From Flavobacteriales bacterium UBA1694 (GTDB lineage Bacteria > Bacteroidota > Bacteroidia > Flavobacteriales > Weeksellaceae), in NCBI GenBank assembly GCA_002319955.1, contig DCJS01000033.1, positions 1 through 13,358 of the forward strand: a stretch of DNA of 13,358 bases. The letters are read 5' to 3'. Positions within the stretch are counted from its first letter, which is position 1; the number at the start of each line of letters is the position of its first letter. The position numbers and the translations under genes were made by a program. The notes under the pieces are model-generated. The model was not told the DNA's origin and searched no databases. It saw only the letters and a list, made by a program, of their open reading frames with translations. Shown here in pieces: positions 6,567 through 13,358 of the stretch.

Positions 6567-8609
6567 TTAAAAACTTTTGGTTATTCCGATTCCGAAATTT
6601 CGACCTGGGGAAAGAAGCCTTTGTGAAGTGCTTGAGCTTAAGGTACGACTTAAGTGCTCGGCATAGTCCTGATTAAAGAGGTTGCTCACGTTAGCAAAAA
6701 CCACAGTGGATTTAAATAGGTGGTACTTGGCATCAAAATCTACCAGAAAGAAGCTCGGTGTCGCAAGCTCTGAGAAGCTGGGGTCGATTCGGTTTTGTGA
6801 GGCTGCAAAACGAAGTTTTGCACTTAGTTCCAGGGGATGTAGCATGGCGCTTAGACTCGTGCGTAGTTCTAAGGGCGCAATTTCAGGCAAGGGAACTTTT
6901 GTTTTTAGATCCTTGGCGTAGGTGTAAGCAGCGCCTAAAGTGCTGTGGAGGTGAGGTGAAATTTGGTAGGTACCAGCAAATTCAAAACCCGCTTTAAAGG
7001 CCTGCTTTAAATTGATGTATTGTCTTACCCCAGGGCTTCCCATGGAGGATTTTGGGAGTTCTGGATTTATTTTCCCAGAAATGTAGTCGCTTAAATAGGC
7101 ATAAAATCCGGTTGCTTGAAAGGTGAGCTTTTTGTCTTGGTAGGAGAAGATCAAATCGGTTTGGAAATTAGTTTCCGGCTTTAAGTTTGGATTTCCTAAC
7201 ATTTCGTAATTGTCTAAACCTTGTGGGAACCGGTTGATATACCTTTCGGAAATGCTTGGGCTTCGCTGAGCTCTGCCGCTCCAAAGAGCTAAGGAGATCT
7301 TTGGGCTTACGATCTGAGTGAATCCGGCACTAAAACTATGGTTTATGTTTTCGGATTTCCCATCGTTGTAGAGCGTTTTAAAGAGTTCAGATAGCTCCTT
7401 AGCCTCTCCCTTGTCTAAATCTAGGCGGTATGAAAGGCTCAATTTGGAGTGCCCCCACTGGGTTTGAAACTCGTTAAACCAACCGATTTGCTCTACTGAG
7501 GAGTCCTGCCAACTTGTGCCATCACGCGCCATTGAATGTGAGCTCATGCTCATAGGCATCGCATTTTCAGAATTTGCCGCATTTTGCGATTTGAAATCAA
7601 GACCAGTGAAAAATTTACTCGAAGCGTTTTGAAATAAGGCTTCGCCGCGAGCGCCAAACGTTTGTGAATTAACCTTGGAAATCATGGAGAGGTCGTAAGT
7701 TCCCATGGCATGGTCTACCCAACTTGCGTACCCTGAGAAGTCTAAGGATCTCAGCAACGTCTTTTCAAAATGGCTCTTATGCTCGAGCTGGGTCATCCAT
7801 GTTTTATCATAGAGAAGATCCATGCTTAATGCGGCAAATTCAACATCGCGCGCTTGATTGGTCGTAAGTTGAATCGTGGTTTGTTGATGCGGGTTCCAAC
7901 GAATGCTCGATTTGGATCCTATATTATACCGTGTAAAGCCGGAGGGGACTTCCACCGAGTTACCGTCTTTGTAGGAATCGGCGGTTTGGTAGCCTGCAAA
8001 GAGGTTGGTGACTAACTTTCGACTTTGCAATGCCACTGAACCTTCACTTTTAAAGACTGACCCGTTCGACTCAAAACCGGTTGAGAACTGTCCACTAAGC
8101 GTAGGGGTTAAAAGGAAAGCCGGTTCTACAGTGACGAAGTTTATACTTCCGCCTAAGGCAGGACCAAAGCGAAAATTGTACGGGCCTTTATAGATTTGAG
8201 CTTCTTTAATCATGTTCATATTGACCTGACTGATTGGAGGATCCATACGGCTCGCACAGGCATTAATTGCACTAAGGCCCCCGTCAATAACAACGTTAAG
8301 TTGTTCGTATTTGAATCCACGCAGAACGGGATCCATTCCATATTGTCCCGCTTTTTTCACCGCGTTGATCTCAGACAGTTGGGTTAAAAATTGCCCTGCA
8401 TCGTGGTTGAGCCGATCCCCATCATGAGGCGTTAAATTGCGGGATTTTGGATTGTGGTGGATCGATTTGCTTAGCGTCACCACTTCAATGGAATGGAATT
8501 TTAGGCTGTCTACTGCAAACTGGGACTGCGCTTGGAGAGCTACTCCGGTGAATATTGAAGCGATATAAACAACTCTTAATGAGTGGTTTAATAGGTTTAA
8601 AAGTCTCAT
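6567..8609 (-). CDS. TonB-dependent copper receptor (OprC/NosA type)
   Basis: An outer-membrane receptor of 680 residues: signal peptide (1-29, ending ALQAQS), a TonB-box-like stretch (IEVVTLSKS), plug domain to about 165 (LRGFKYEQLNVVIDGG, IYKGPYNFRFGPALGG), then a beta-barrel ending in Phe (GIGITKSF). The plug has CASRMDPP, giving a CxxxM pair (Cys118, Met122), and the barrel has DHAM, an HxM pair (His300, Met302). In OprC of Pseudomonas aeruginosa this CxxxM-HxM set binds Cu(I), and the xMDPP block is typical of OprC/NosA receptors. A Met-rich loop (Met351, 353, 355, His358, Met360) adds possible copper sites. There is no N-terminal carboxypeptidase-like domain and no partner SusD, which argues against glycan uptake. 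The start at 8609 is chosen because it opens the signal peptide; an in-frame ATG 16 codons upstream does not. It follows a small Cys-motif protein by 74 nt and is probably co-transcribed. Confidence 0.93.
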   Translation of the reverse strand: MRLLNLLNHSLRVVYIASIFTGVALQAQSQFAVDSLKFHSIEVVTLSKSIHHNPKSRNLTPHDGDRLNHDAGQFLTQLSEINAVKKAGQYGMDPVLRGFKYEQLNVVIDGGLSAINACASRMDPPISQVNMNMIKEAQIYKGPYNFRFGPALGGSINFVTVEPAFLLTPTLSGQFSTGFESNGSVFKSEGSVALQSRKLVTNLFAGYQTADSYKDGNSVEVPSGFTRYNIGSKSSIRWNPHQQTTIQLTTNQARDVEFAALSMDLLYDKTWMTQLEHKSHFEKTLLRSLDFSGYASWVDHAMGTYDLSMISKVNSQTFGARGEALFQNASSKFFTGLDFKSQNAANSENAMPMSMSSHSMARDGTSWQDSSVEQIGWFNEFQTQWGHSKLSLSYRLDLDKGEAKELSELFKTLYNDGKSENINHSFSAGFTQIVSPKISLALWSGRAQRSPSISERYINRFPQGLDNYEMLGNPNLKPETNFQTDLIFSYQDKKLTFQATGFYAYLSDYISGKINPELPKSSMGSPGVRQYINLKQAFKAGFEFAGTYQISPHLHSTLGAAYTYAKDLKTKVPLPEIAPLELRTSLSAMLHPLELSAKLRFAASQNRIDPSFSELATPSFFLVDFDAKYHLFKSTVVFANVSNLFNQDYAEHLSRTLSSSTSQRLLSPGRNFGIGITKSF

Positions 8610-8628
8610 TGATTTTAATTTTAAGATA

Positions 8629-8658
8629 GAAAAATACGAGCGTTGTCCTAAGGGCAAA
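8629..8658 (-). promoter_or_regulatory. Possible internal promoter before the copper receptor
   Basis: On the minus strand TTTG (8655-8658) is followed by 18 nt and TATTTTTC (8629-8636), one base off the Bacteroidota consensus. It lies in the 74-nt gap before the receptor start and could give separate transcription of the receptor. Confidence 0.3.
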
Positions 8659-8683
8659 GCTTTTTAAAGTCTTGTAAAAAAAA

Positions 8684-9043
8684 TCAATATTCTGGAGGCG
8701 CTGTTAAAACGCAAAGAGGTGGCTGGCTAAAATGGAGCTCAGGAAATTTGAAGTTTGCTAAGGGGCTAAAATGGGCTACTAGAGGCGGTTTACTTTCGAG
8801 TTCTCCAGGTTGAAGAATGTGAAATTCAAAGCCGATTTGGACACTTTTGAAAAGACTTGAGCCTTTCTCGCTTTCCTTGGTGAGTTCGCACTTCCCGTGA
8901 CACTCTAATTGGGGACGGTCTTGGTTGATGCAATGAAGTTCATAAAAACGGCGATTCACTTCATAATCTAATAAAAGCAGGGAACTTTGGAAGCTTGCAG
9001 CAAAAATTAAAAGGGATAATATGTGCAGTGAAAAAACCTTCAT
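8684..9043 (-). CDS. Small membrane or secreted protein with CHGKC motif, linked to copper receptor
   Basis: This 119-residue protein has an N-terminal hydrophobic segment (about 4-25, signal anchor or uncleaved signal) followed by YEVNRRFYELHCINQDRP and then LECHGKCELTKE. The Cys pattern is Cys38, then Cys48-His49-Gly-Lys-Cys52. I recall similar short proteins with a 'C.N.D.P...C.GKC' block in other Bacteroidota next to metal-related TonB receptors, but no function is known to me. The region after residue 60 is Pro- and Phe-rich without clear domain. It is first in a two-gene unit with the OprC/NosA-type receptor. A periplasmic role in holding or reducing copper would fit the Cys/His set but is inference. 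Confidence 0.8.
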   Translation of the reverse strand: MKVFSLHILSLLIFAASFQSSLLLLDYEVNRRFYELHCINQDRPQLECHGKCELTKESEKGSSLFKSVQIGFEFHILQPGELESKPPLVAHFSPLANFKFPELHFSQPPLCVLTAPPEY

Positions 9044-9051
9044 TTACTGTA

Positions 9052-9059
9052 CAAATGTA
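9052..9059 (-). promoter_or_regulatory. Possible -7 element for the copper unit
   Basis: TACATTTG on the minus strand fits TAnnTTTG, but the ATG at 9043 is only 8 nt away, which would give an almost leaderless transcript, and no TTTG box is seen upstream. The rest of the 181-nt divergent gap (9044-9224) shows no stronger signal. Confidence 0.25.
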
Positions 9060-9224
9060 GGCGTTTTTGTCCTTATACGGTGTTCTGTAAGCCGGTGAAA
9101 ATGGATGATATAATTCAGTTTTCGAAAGCTGTTTTAGTCTCAAATCCCTTTTATTTTTGGAATGCTTCCTTATCTTTTAGTAAAATATCCTAAATTTAGC
9201 CAAATCAAATAACACAAGGCAATT

Positions 9225-10757
9225 ATGGCAGACAAAACGACGTTTATAGAACAGCTTACTCAGCGCTATAGTCCAAAGGGTGAACACCTTATTCTTGGAA
9301 AAGCCATGCTCGATAAAGAAGTGGTGACCGAGGTTAACGTGAGTCTTCCTTTGAAAACCATCAACCGCCATGGCCTTATTGCGGGTGCGACCGGTACTGG
9401 GAAAACCAAGACAGTACAAGTCTTCGCCGAGCAACTCTCTCATGCTGGCGTGCCAAGTCTCGTGCTTGATATTAAAGGAGATTTTTCCGGTATTGCGAAA
9501 GAAGGGGTGAGAAATGGGATTATTGATGAGCGCTATGGAAAAACTCAGCTCGATTGGACGGCGCAGTCTTTTCCTGTTGAACTGCTAAGCATCTCAGGGG
9601 AGCAAGGCGTGAAGCTTAGAGCCACAGTAACGGAATTCGGCCCACTATTACTTTCCAAAATTCTTGATCTCAACGATACACAATCCTCAATCATGTCGAT
9701 TGTCTTTAAATATTGCGACGATAAGGGCTTGCCTCTTATCGACCTTGAAGATTTAAAAAAGGTTCTGCGCTATGTGACGGAATCTGCGGAAGGAAAAGAA
9801 GAACTGGCAGCCAACTATGGCTCAATTGCATCGTCCTCTCTTGGTGCGATTTTAAGGTCAATTGTCGCTTTGGAACAGCAGGGTGCCGCGCAGTTGTTTG
9901 GAGAGCCGAGTTTTGATGTCCTAGATTTACTACACCAGCGCGACGGCAAGGGCGTGGTTAGTATTTTGAGAGTGGCGGACATTCAAAGTCGTCCGATGCT
10001 GTTTTCCACTTTTATGCTTTCGCTTTTTGCAGAGATTTATATGACTTTTCCTGAAGAAGGAGATGCGGGAAAACCGAAATTAGTTTTATTTATTGATGAA
10101 GCCCACTTAATTTTTAAGGAGGCCTCAAAAGCCTTACTTTCGCAAATTGAATCAATGGTAAAGCTTATTCGCTCAAAAGGCGTTGGGATTTATTTCATTA
10201 CTCAGATTCCTGGTGATGTGCCTGAGGAAGTTCTCTCACAATTGGGATTAAAGATTCAACATGCTTTAAGAGGCTTTACAGCAAAGGACCGAAAGGAAAT
10301 AAATAAGGCAGTTGAGAATTACCCAATCACTGAATTTTATGACGCCGGTCAATTAATTCAGAATCTAGGAATCGGTGAAGCCTTTATAACAGCACTTGAT
10401 GAAAAGGGTATTCCAACGCCCCTGGTGCATACGTATTTAATTTCACCGGAGTCCCGCATGGATGTCCTAAGTGCAAGTGAGGTTTCGAGCTTTGTGGCGG
10501 AGTCAGCTCTCGTTAAGAAATATGAGGAGCCATTAAATAAAGAGTCTGCATATGAAATGCTTAATAAACGTATGGAGCAAGCTGTAGAGCAGGCAGAACC
10601 TACCGTACGAAAGACCACAAGAACCGCCAAAGCCGAAGAAGGCGTTTTCGAAAGTGTGATGAAAAGTCGGGCAGGGCGAACCTTTACCACGACAATCGCA
10701 CGCGAAGGAGCCAAATTCGTCCTTGGGATGCTTGGTTTAGGTGGTAGAAAAAGATAG
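9225..10757 (+). CDS. HerA-like ATPase of the YjgR/DUF853 family
   Basis: A 510-residue P-loop ATPase of the FtsK/HerA group. Residues 50-61 hold HGLIAGATGTGKT with Walker A (54-61); LDIKGDFSGIAKEG follows at 81-94, a stretch typical of DUF853; Walker B is LVLFIDEAHLIF (Asp291, Glu292); and ITQIPGDVPEEVLSQLG with IQHALRGFTAKDRKEI carries the sensor/arginine region. The C-terminal tail from about 445 is charged, with a TVRKTTRTAKAEE linker and a basic end. Length is close to E. coli YjgR (about 500). The cellular role of the family is not established. A DEDDh exonuclease gene starts 47 nt downstream on the same strand; HerA relatives often pair with nucleases (NurA), so a link is possible but untested. 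Confidence 0.93.
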   Translation: MADKTTFIEQLTQRYSPKGEHLILGKAMLDKEVVTEVNVSLPLKTINRHGLIAGATGTGKTKTVQVFAEQLSHAGVPSLVLDIKGDFSGIAKEGVRNGIIDERYGKTQLDWTAQSFPVELLSISGEQGVKLRATVTEFGPLLLSKILDLNDTQSSIMSIVFKYCDDKGLPLIDLEDLKKVLRYVTESAEGKEELAANYGSIASSSLGAILRSIVALEQQGAAQLFGEPSFDVLDLLHQRDGKGVVSILRVADIQSRPMLFSTFMLSLFAEIYMTFPEEGDAGKPKLVLFIDEAHLIFKEASKALLSQIESMVKLIRSKGVGIYFITQIPGDVPEEVLSQLGLKIQHALRGFTAKDRKEINKAVENYPITEFYDAGQLIQNLGIGEAFITALDEKGIPTPLVHTYLISPESRMDVLSASEVSSFVAESALVKKYEEPLNKESAYEMLNKRMEQAVEQAEPTVRKTTRTAKAEEGVFESVMKSRAGRTFTTTIAREGAKFVLGMLGLGGRKR

Positions 10758-10778
10758 ATAAACAAAAAAAATGAAGAA

Positions 10779-10794
10779 AGACCTTGAGGTCTTC
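10779..10794. repeat. Short hairpin between the ATPase and exonuclease genes
   Basis: AAGACC-TTGA-GGTCTT is a perfect 6-bp stem with a 4-nt loop, 10 nt before the exonuclease ATG. There is no T-run after it on the plus strand, so it is not a clear terminator there; it may shape the leader of the downstream gene. Confidence 0.4.
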
Positions 10795-10804
10795 GTGAAA
10801 TAGA

Positions 10805-12031
10805 ATGTATTCAATTATTGACATAGAAGGGAACGGTGGAGAATTCAGAAAAGAATGCATCATTGATATTGCCATTTATAAATACGACGGCCATAAAATT
10901 GTGGATCAGTTCAGTTCACTTGTAAATCCACAGCAAGACATTACGCCGTTTGTTCAGCGACTCACAGGCATTACACCTAAAATGGTTAGAACGGCGCCAA
11001 AATTCCATGAACTCGCCAAGCGGGTGGTTGAAATAACGGAAGGAACGACCCTTGTAGGGCATAACATTGATTTTGATTACCGGATGCTGAGGCAAGAGTT
11101 TAAGCGTTTAGGCTACGCATTTGAAATAAATACCCTGGATACAATTCCCTTGGCCAAAAAGTTGATTCCAAAGGCCGAGAGTTACTCGTTGGGAAAACTC
11201 GTTAAGTCTTTAGGAATTCCTCTTACAGAGGCGCACCGAGCGGGTGGCGACGCGAGAGCCACGCTCGATTTGTTTAAGCTGCTAATTTCGAAGGATGTAG
11301 AGCACCAAATCATTCAGCAGCAGTTTGAGCAGGCTAATGCAAAAACCTACCTCAATAAGATCAAACAATTGACTCAGGATTTGCCTAGTGAAAAGGGGCT
11401 AATCTATTTTCAGGATGAAAAGGGAGAAATCCTCTTTTCAGATTATGTAGAGGAGCTCAATAAATTTGCAAAGATGGTTTTTAATTCAAAAGGGAAACGC
11501 TTTGCCTCGTTGCAGCAACATACGACTCAAATTCATTACGAACTTACCGCAAGTGCCCTTTTAGCGAAACTAATGATGAAAAGCCGTGGAATCAAGAAAA
11601 AAGAATCGCTCCCGTATGGACTTTTTGAGCGCGCAGACTCGTATGAAGTCGGTCGGGTTCTTGCGAGCGATCGGCAAAAGCCACTCTTGAAGTTTAAATC
11701 CTTTACCCAAGGCCTTAAAGCCCTGAGTTATATTCACAGCAATTCCGAGTTCAAAGAAAAGGGACTGCTTAAAAAAGTTTTGGATTTAGAAGGGCGCAGT
11801 GAGTTATGGAGCTCCTCGGGGCGCACCCAAGACGAGAATGCCTTTTATGTACTTGAAAACGGAAAGATTATAAGTTATGGGTTTTATGAGTTTCATACGG
11901 TGCTTGCATCGCGCGAAAAAATAAAGCAGCGTGAGATTCCTATAGACAGTTCTTGCCTTGAAATTCAAAACGAGATGAAACTTTCGCTACTTAAAAAAGA
12001 AGTGCGCATAGAGGCGCTCCCAAAAAAATAA
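10805..12031 (+). CDS. DEDDh 3'-5' exonuclease (DnaQ-like) fused to degenerate GIY-YIG domain
   Basis: The 408-residue protein starts with a DnaQ/epsilon-type exonuclease domain (1-165): Asp6 and Glu8 in IDIEGNG, Asp91 in GHNIDFDYRML, and His144 and Asp149 in HRAGGDARATLD complete the DEDDh set, so the nuclease should be active. Residues about 197-270 align by pattern with the UvrC/Cho GIY-YIG domain (KGLIYFQDEKGEILF...ELTASALLAKLMMKSRGIKK), but the YIG is FSD (211-213), the catalytic Arg position is Phe221, and the acidic residue of the ALLLE helix is lost. The remaining 270-408 has no motif I know. Bacteroidota commonly have an exonuclease with this GIY-YIG-like tail. A role in DNA repair or proofreading is likely from family; the inactive tail may bind DNA. 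It follows the DUF853 ATPase by 47 nt and may be co-transcribed. Confidence 0.92.
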   Translation: MYSIIDIEGNGGEFRKECIIDIAIYKYDGHKIVDQFSSLVNPQQDITPFVQRLTGITPKMVRTAPKFHELAKRVVEITEGTTLVGHNIDFDYRMLRQEFKRLGYAFEINTLDTIPLAKKLIPKAESYSLGKLVKSLGIPLTEAHRAGGDARATLDLFKLLISKDVEHQIIQQQFEQANAKTYLNKIKQLTQDLPSEKGLIYFQDEKGEILFSDYVEELNKFAKMVFNSKGKRFASLQQHTTQIHYELTASALLAKLMMKSRGIKKKESLPYGLFERADSYEVGRVLASDRQKPLLKFKSFTQGLKALSYIHSNSEFKEKGLLKKVLDLEGRSELWSSSGRTQDENAFYVLENGKIISYGFYEFHTVLASREKIKQREIPIDSSCLEIQNEMKLSLLKKEVRIEALPKK

Positions 12032-12046
12032 AAATTGGCCTATTGT

Positions 12047-12078
12047 GTTGTCATTCTCAACCTTAACGCTTATTTTTG
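12047..12078 (+). promoter_or_regulatory. Promoter for lysA
   Basis: GTTG (12047-12050), then exactly 20 nt, then TATTTTTG (12071-12078), matches the Bacteroidota promoter pattern and mirrors the spacing of the tRNA-Asn promoter. The start site would be near 12084, leaving a leader of about 60 nt before lysA. Confidence 0.65.
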
Positions 12079-12101
12079 ACCTCAATAAACCCCAAACAAA
12101 C

Positions 12102-12134
12102 TTAAGGCAGGCTCCACGGATCCTGCTTTCTTAA
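12102..12134 (+). promoter_or_regulatory. Imperfect hairpin in the lysA leader
   Basis: GCAGG (12107-12111) pairs with CCTGC (12122-12126), and the outer arms TTAAG (12102-12106) and CTTAA (12130-12134) also pair, leaving a 3-nt TTT bulge. It lies between the predicted lysA start site and the ATG. It could end leaky transcription from the exonuclease gene or act in lysA leader control; it does not resemble the lysine riboswitch, which is much larger. Confidence 0.4.
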
Positions 12135-12144
12135 TCGTAATGCC

Positions 12145-13344
12145 ATGACAAACCAAGAGTTATTATCTATTGCAAAAGAATTTTCTACCCCACTCTACGT
12201 ATACGATGTCGAGCAAATAAAAATTCAATACGAAAAACTGCGAGATTCCTTTTCTGCGAAGACGAAGTTTTTTTATGCAGCAAAGGCGCTAAGCAATATT
12301 AATATACTCAAGTATGTTGAGCGTTTAGGGGCGAACTTGGATTGCGTTTCAATAAATGAAGTTAAACTTGGTGTAAAAGCAGGATTCAGCTCAGAGCGGA
12401 TTCTCTTTACTCCCAATTGTGTAGATCTTAAAGAAATCGAAGAGGCAATGGCTTTGAAAGTCCATATTAATATCGATAACATTTCTATTCTTGAGCAGTT
12501 TGGCAATAAGTACGGCGATACCTATCCTATATTTGTCCGCATTAACCCACATATTTTTGCAGGTGGAAACTATAAGATTTCTACGGGGCATATTGATTCA
12601 AAGTTTGGGATATCCATCCACCAGATTCGCCATATAGAGCGGATTGTTGAAACAACGAAGATTTTAGTGGAGGGATTACACATGCACACGGGCAGTGAAA
12701 TCAAAGACCCAGAGGTGTTTTTACAGCAATTGGAAATTATGTTTGAACTTTCAGAACATTTCCCAAATTTAAAATATTTGGATATGGGAAGTGGCTTCAA
12801 AGTTCCATACCAACAAGGAGATGTAGAGACTGACGTACAGGCCCTAGGAAAGCGTGTGGAGCAAGCAATGGTTGATTTTCTTGAAACGCGAGGCAAATCC
12901 TTTGAGCTTTGGTTCGAACCTGGAAAGTATTTAGTGAGCCAGTCGGGGCATTTCGTAGTGAGCGCTAGTGTTATTAAGCAAACGACGGCAACCACATTTG
13001 TTGGCGTGAATTCAGGGTTTAACCATTTAATTAGACCGATGCTCTACGATTCCTATCATGAGATTAAAAACCTGTCAAATCCAAAGGGGCCAGAGCGCAT
13101 CTATACGGTGGTAGGAAATATTTGTGAGACCGATACTTTTGCCTGGGATCGAAAACTAAACGAAGTACGCGAATCCGATATTGTGGTTTTTAGAAATGCT
13201 GGGGCTTATGGGTTTGAAATGAGTTCAAATTTCAACTCCCGTTTAAAACCTGCAGAGGTAATGGTTTTAGAAGGCAAACCTTTGTTAATTCGCAAACGTG
13301 AGGTCTTCGAGGATTTACTAGCCAATCAAATTGAAGTATTGTAA
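12145..13344 (+). CDS. lysA: Diaminopimelate decarboxylase
   Basis: This PLP enzyme makes L-lysine from meso-2,6-diaminopimelate, the last step of lysine synthesis, in the cytoplasm. The 399-residue protein belongs to fold type III: TPLYVYD at 15-21, the PLP lysine Lys47 in FYAAKALSN, HMHTGSEI at 179-186, the phosphate loop MGSGF near 214-218, EPGKYLV near 258-264, GNICETD (Cys327, Glu328) near 324-330, and AGAYGFEMSSNFN near 352-364. All are the expected family residues. The length is normal and the gene is complete, ending 14 nt before the window edge. It has its own promoter at 12047-12078 and is thus likely independent of the upstream ATPase-exonuclease pair. A related decarboxylase of the same fold (carboxynorspermidine type) is a less likely alternative, given the CETD motif and flanks. 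Confidence 0.94.
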   Translation: MTNQELLSIAKEFSTPLYVYDVEQIKIQYEKLRDSFSAKTKFFYAAKALSNINILKYVERLGANLDCVSINEVKLGVKAGFSSERILFTPNCVDLKEIEEAMALKVHINIDNISILEQFGNKYGDTYPIFVRINPHIFAGGNYKISTGHIDSKFGISIHQIRHIERIVETTKILVEGLHMHTGSEIKDPEVFLQQLEIMFELSEHFPNLKYLDMGSGFKVPYQQGDVETDVQALGKRVEQAMVDFLETRGKSFELWFEPGKYLVSQSGHFVVSASVIKQTTATTFVGVNSGFNHLIRPMLYDSYHEIKNLSNPKGPERIYTVVGNICETDTFAWDRKLNEVRESDIVVFRNAGAYGFEMSSNFNSRLKPAEVMVLEGKPLLIRKREVFEDLLANQIEVL

Positions 13345-13358
13345 AGCGTCGTTTTAGA

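Noticed and set aside
6555..6592. Repeated CTTTTGGTT-like stretch around the receptor stop codon
   Set aside because: Two copies of a short A/T-rich word without a hairpin; likely chance, and not a convincing terminator.
8610..8657. Upstream ATG for the copper receptor
   Set aside because: Adds 16 residues in front of a clean signal peptide.
8961..9143. Minus-strand 60-codon frame overlapping the start of the small Cys protein
   Set aside because: Overlaps in another frame the signal-anchor region of a better-supported gene and shows no motif.
10358..10765. Minus-strand open frame of 135 codons opposite the ATPase 3' end
   Set aside because: Antisense to a conserved ATPase region; low-complexity Ser/Ala-rich translation with no domain.
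12570..12995. Minus-strand open frame of 141 codons inside lysA
   Set aside because: Fully inside lysA with its motifs intact on the other strand; Ser/Cys-rich shadow translation.
1..13358. CRISPR array, insertion sequence, prophage or defence island
   Set aside because: No spaced repeats, transposase, integrase or terminal inverted repeats were seen; gene content is housekeeping plus metal and sulfur handling.

Overview
The window looks like chromosomal DNA of a Bacteroidota bacterium, most likely of the flavobacterial branch. Three things point that way. Promoters follow the Bacteroidota pattern: a TTG/TTTG box, 19-20 nt, then TAnnTTTG; good matches precede the tRNA, rseP and lysA. Genes lack Shine-Dalgarno sites and sit behind A/T-rich leaders. 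The protein families (RseP with a long periplasmic loop, small outer-membrane barrel, TonB-dependent receptor, Gre-like short protein, LysA subtype) are typical of the phylum. I see no phage, insertion sequence, CRISPR array or other mobile DNA.

Layout. 1-200: tRNA-Asn on the minus strand with its own promoter and a strong terminator. 201-1538: rseP (site-2 protease), minus. 1644-2084: small secreted beta-barrel protein, minus, with a hairpin terminator whose U-tract overlaps the rseP promoter. 2192-2950: omega-amidase (YafV/Nit2 type), plus, convergent with the next block. 2960-5939: four minus-strand genes in the order tauE-like permease, MliC-like lipoprotein, cstB-like persulfide dioxygenase-rhodanese, thioredoxin; this looks like a sulfide/persulfide handling cluster. 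6024-6467: a Gre-like coiled-coil protein, minus. 6567-9043: a two-gene minus-strand unit made of a small Cys-motif membrane protein followed by an OprC/NosA-type copper TonB-dependent receptor. 9225-12031: a YjgR-type (DUF853) HerA-like ATPase and a DEDDh exonuclease with a decayed GIY-YIG domain, plus strand. 12145-13344: lysA (diaminopimelate decarboxylase), plus, with its own promoter and a leader hairpin.

Functional reading. The strongest multi-gene stories are the tauE-cstB-trxA block, which resembles the contents of the Staphylococcus aureus cst persulfide-detoxification locus, and the copper block, in which the receptor keeps a CxxxM plus HxM copper-ligand set and is preceded by a small protein with a CHGKC motif. 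The exonuclease carries a UvrC-like GIY-YIG fold that has lost its active-site residues. None of these is proven to be a new system; the small Cys protein and the MliC-like lipoprotein inside the sulfur cluster are the least explained parts.
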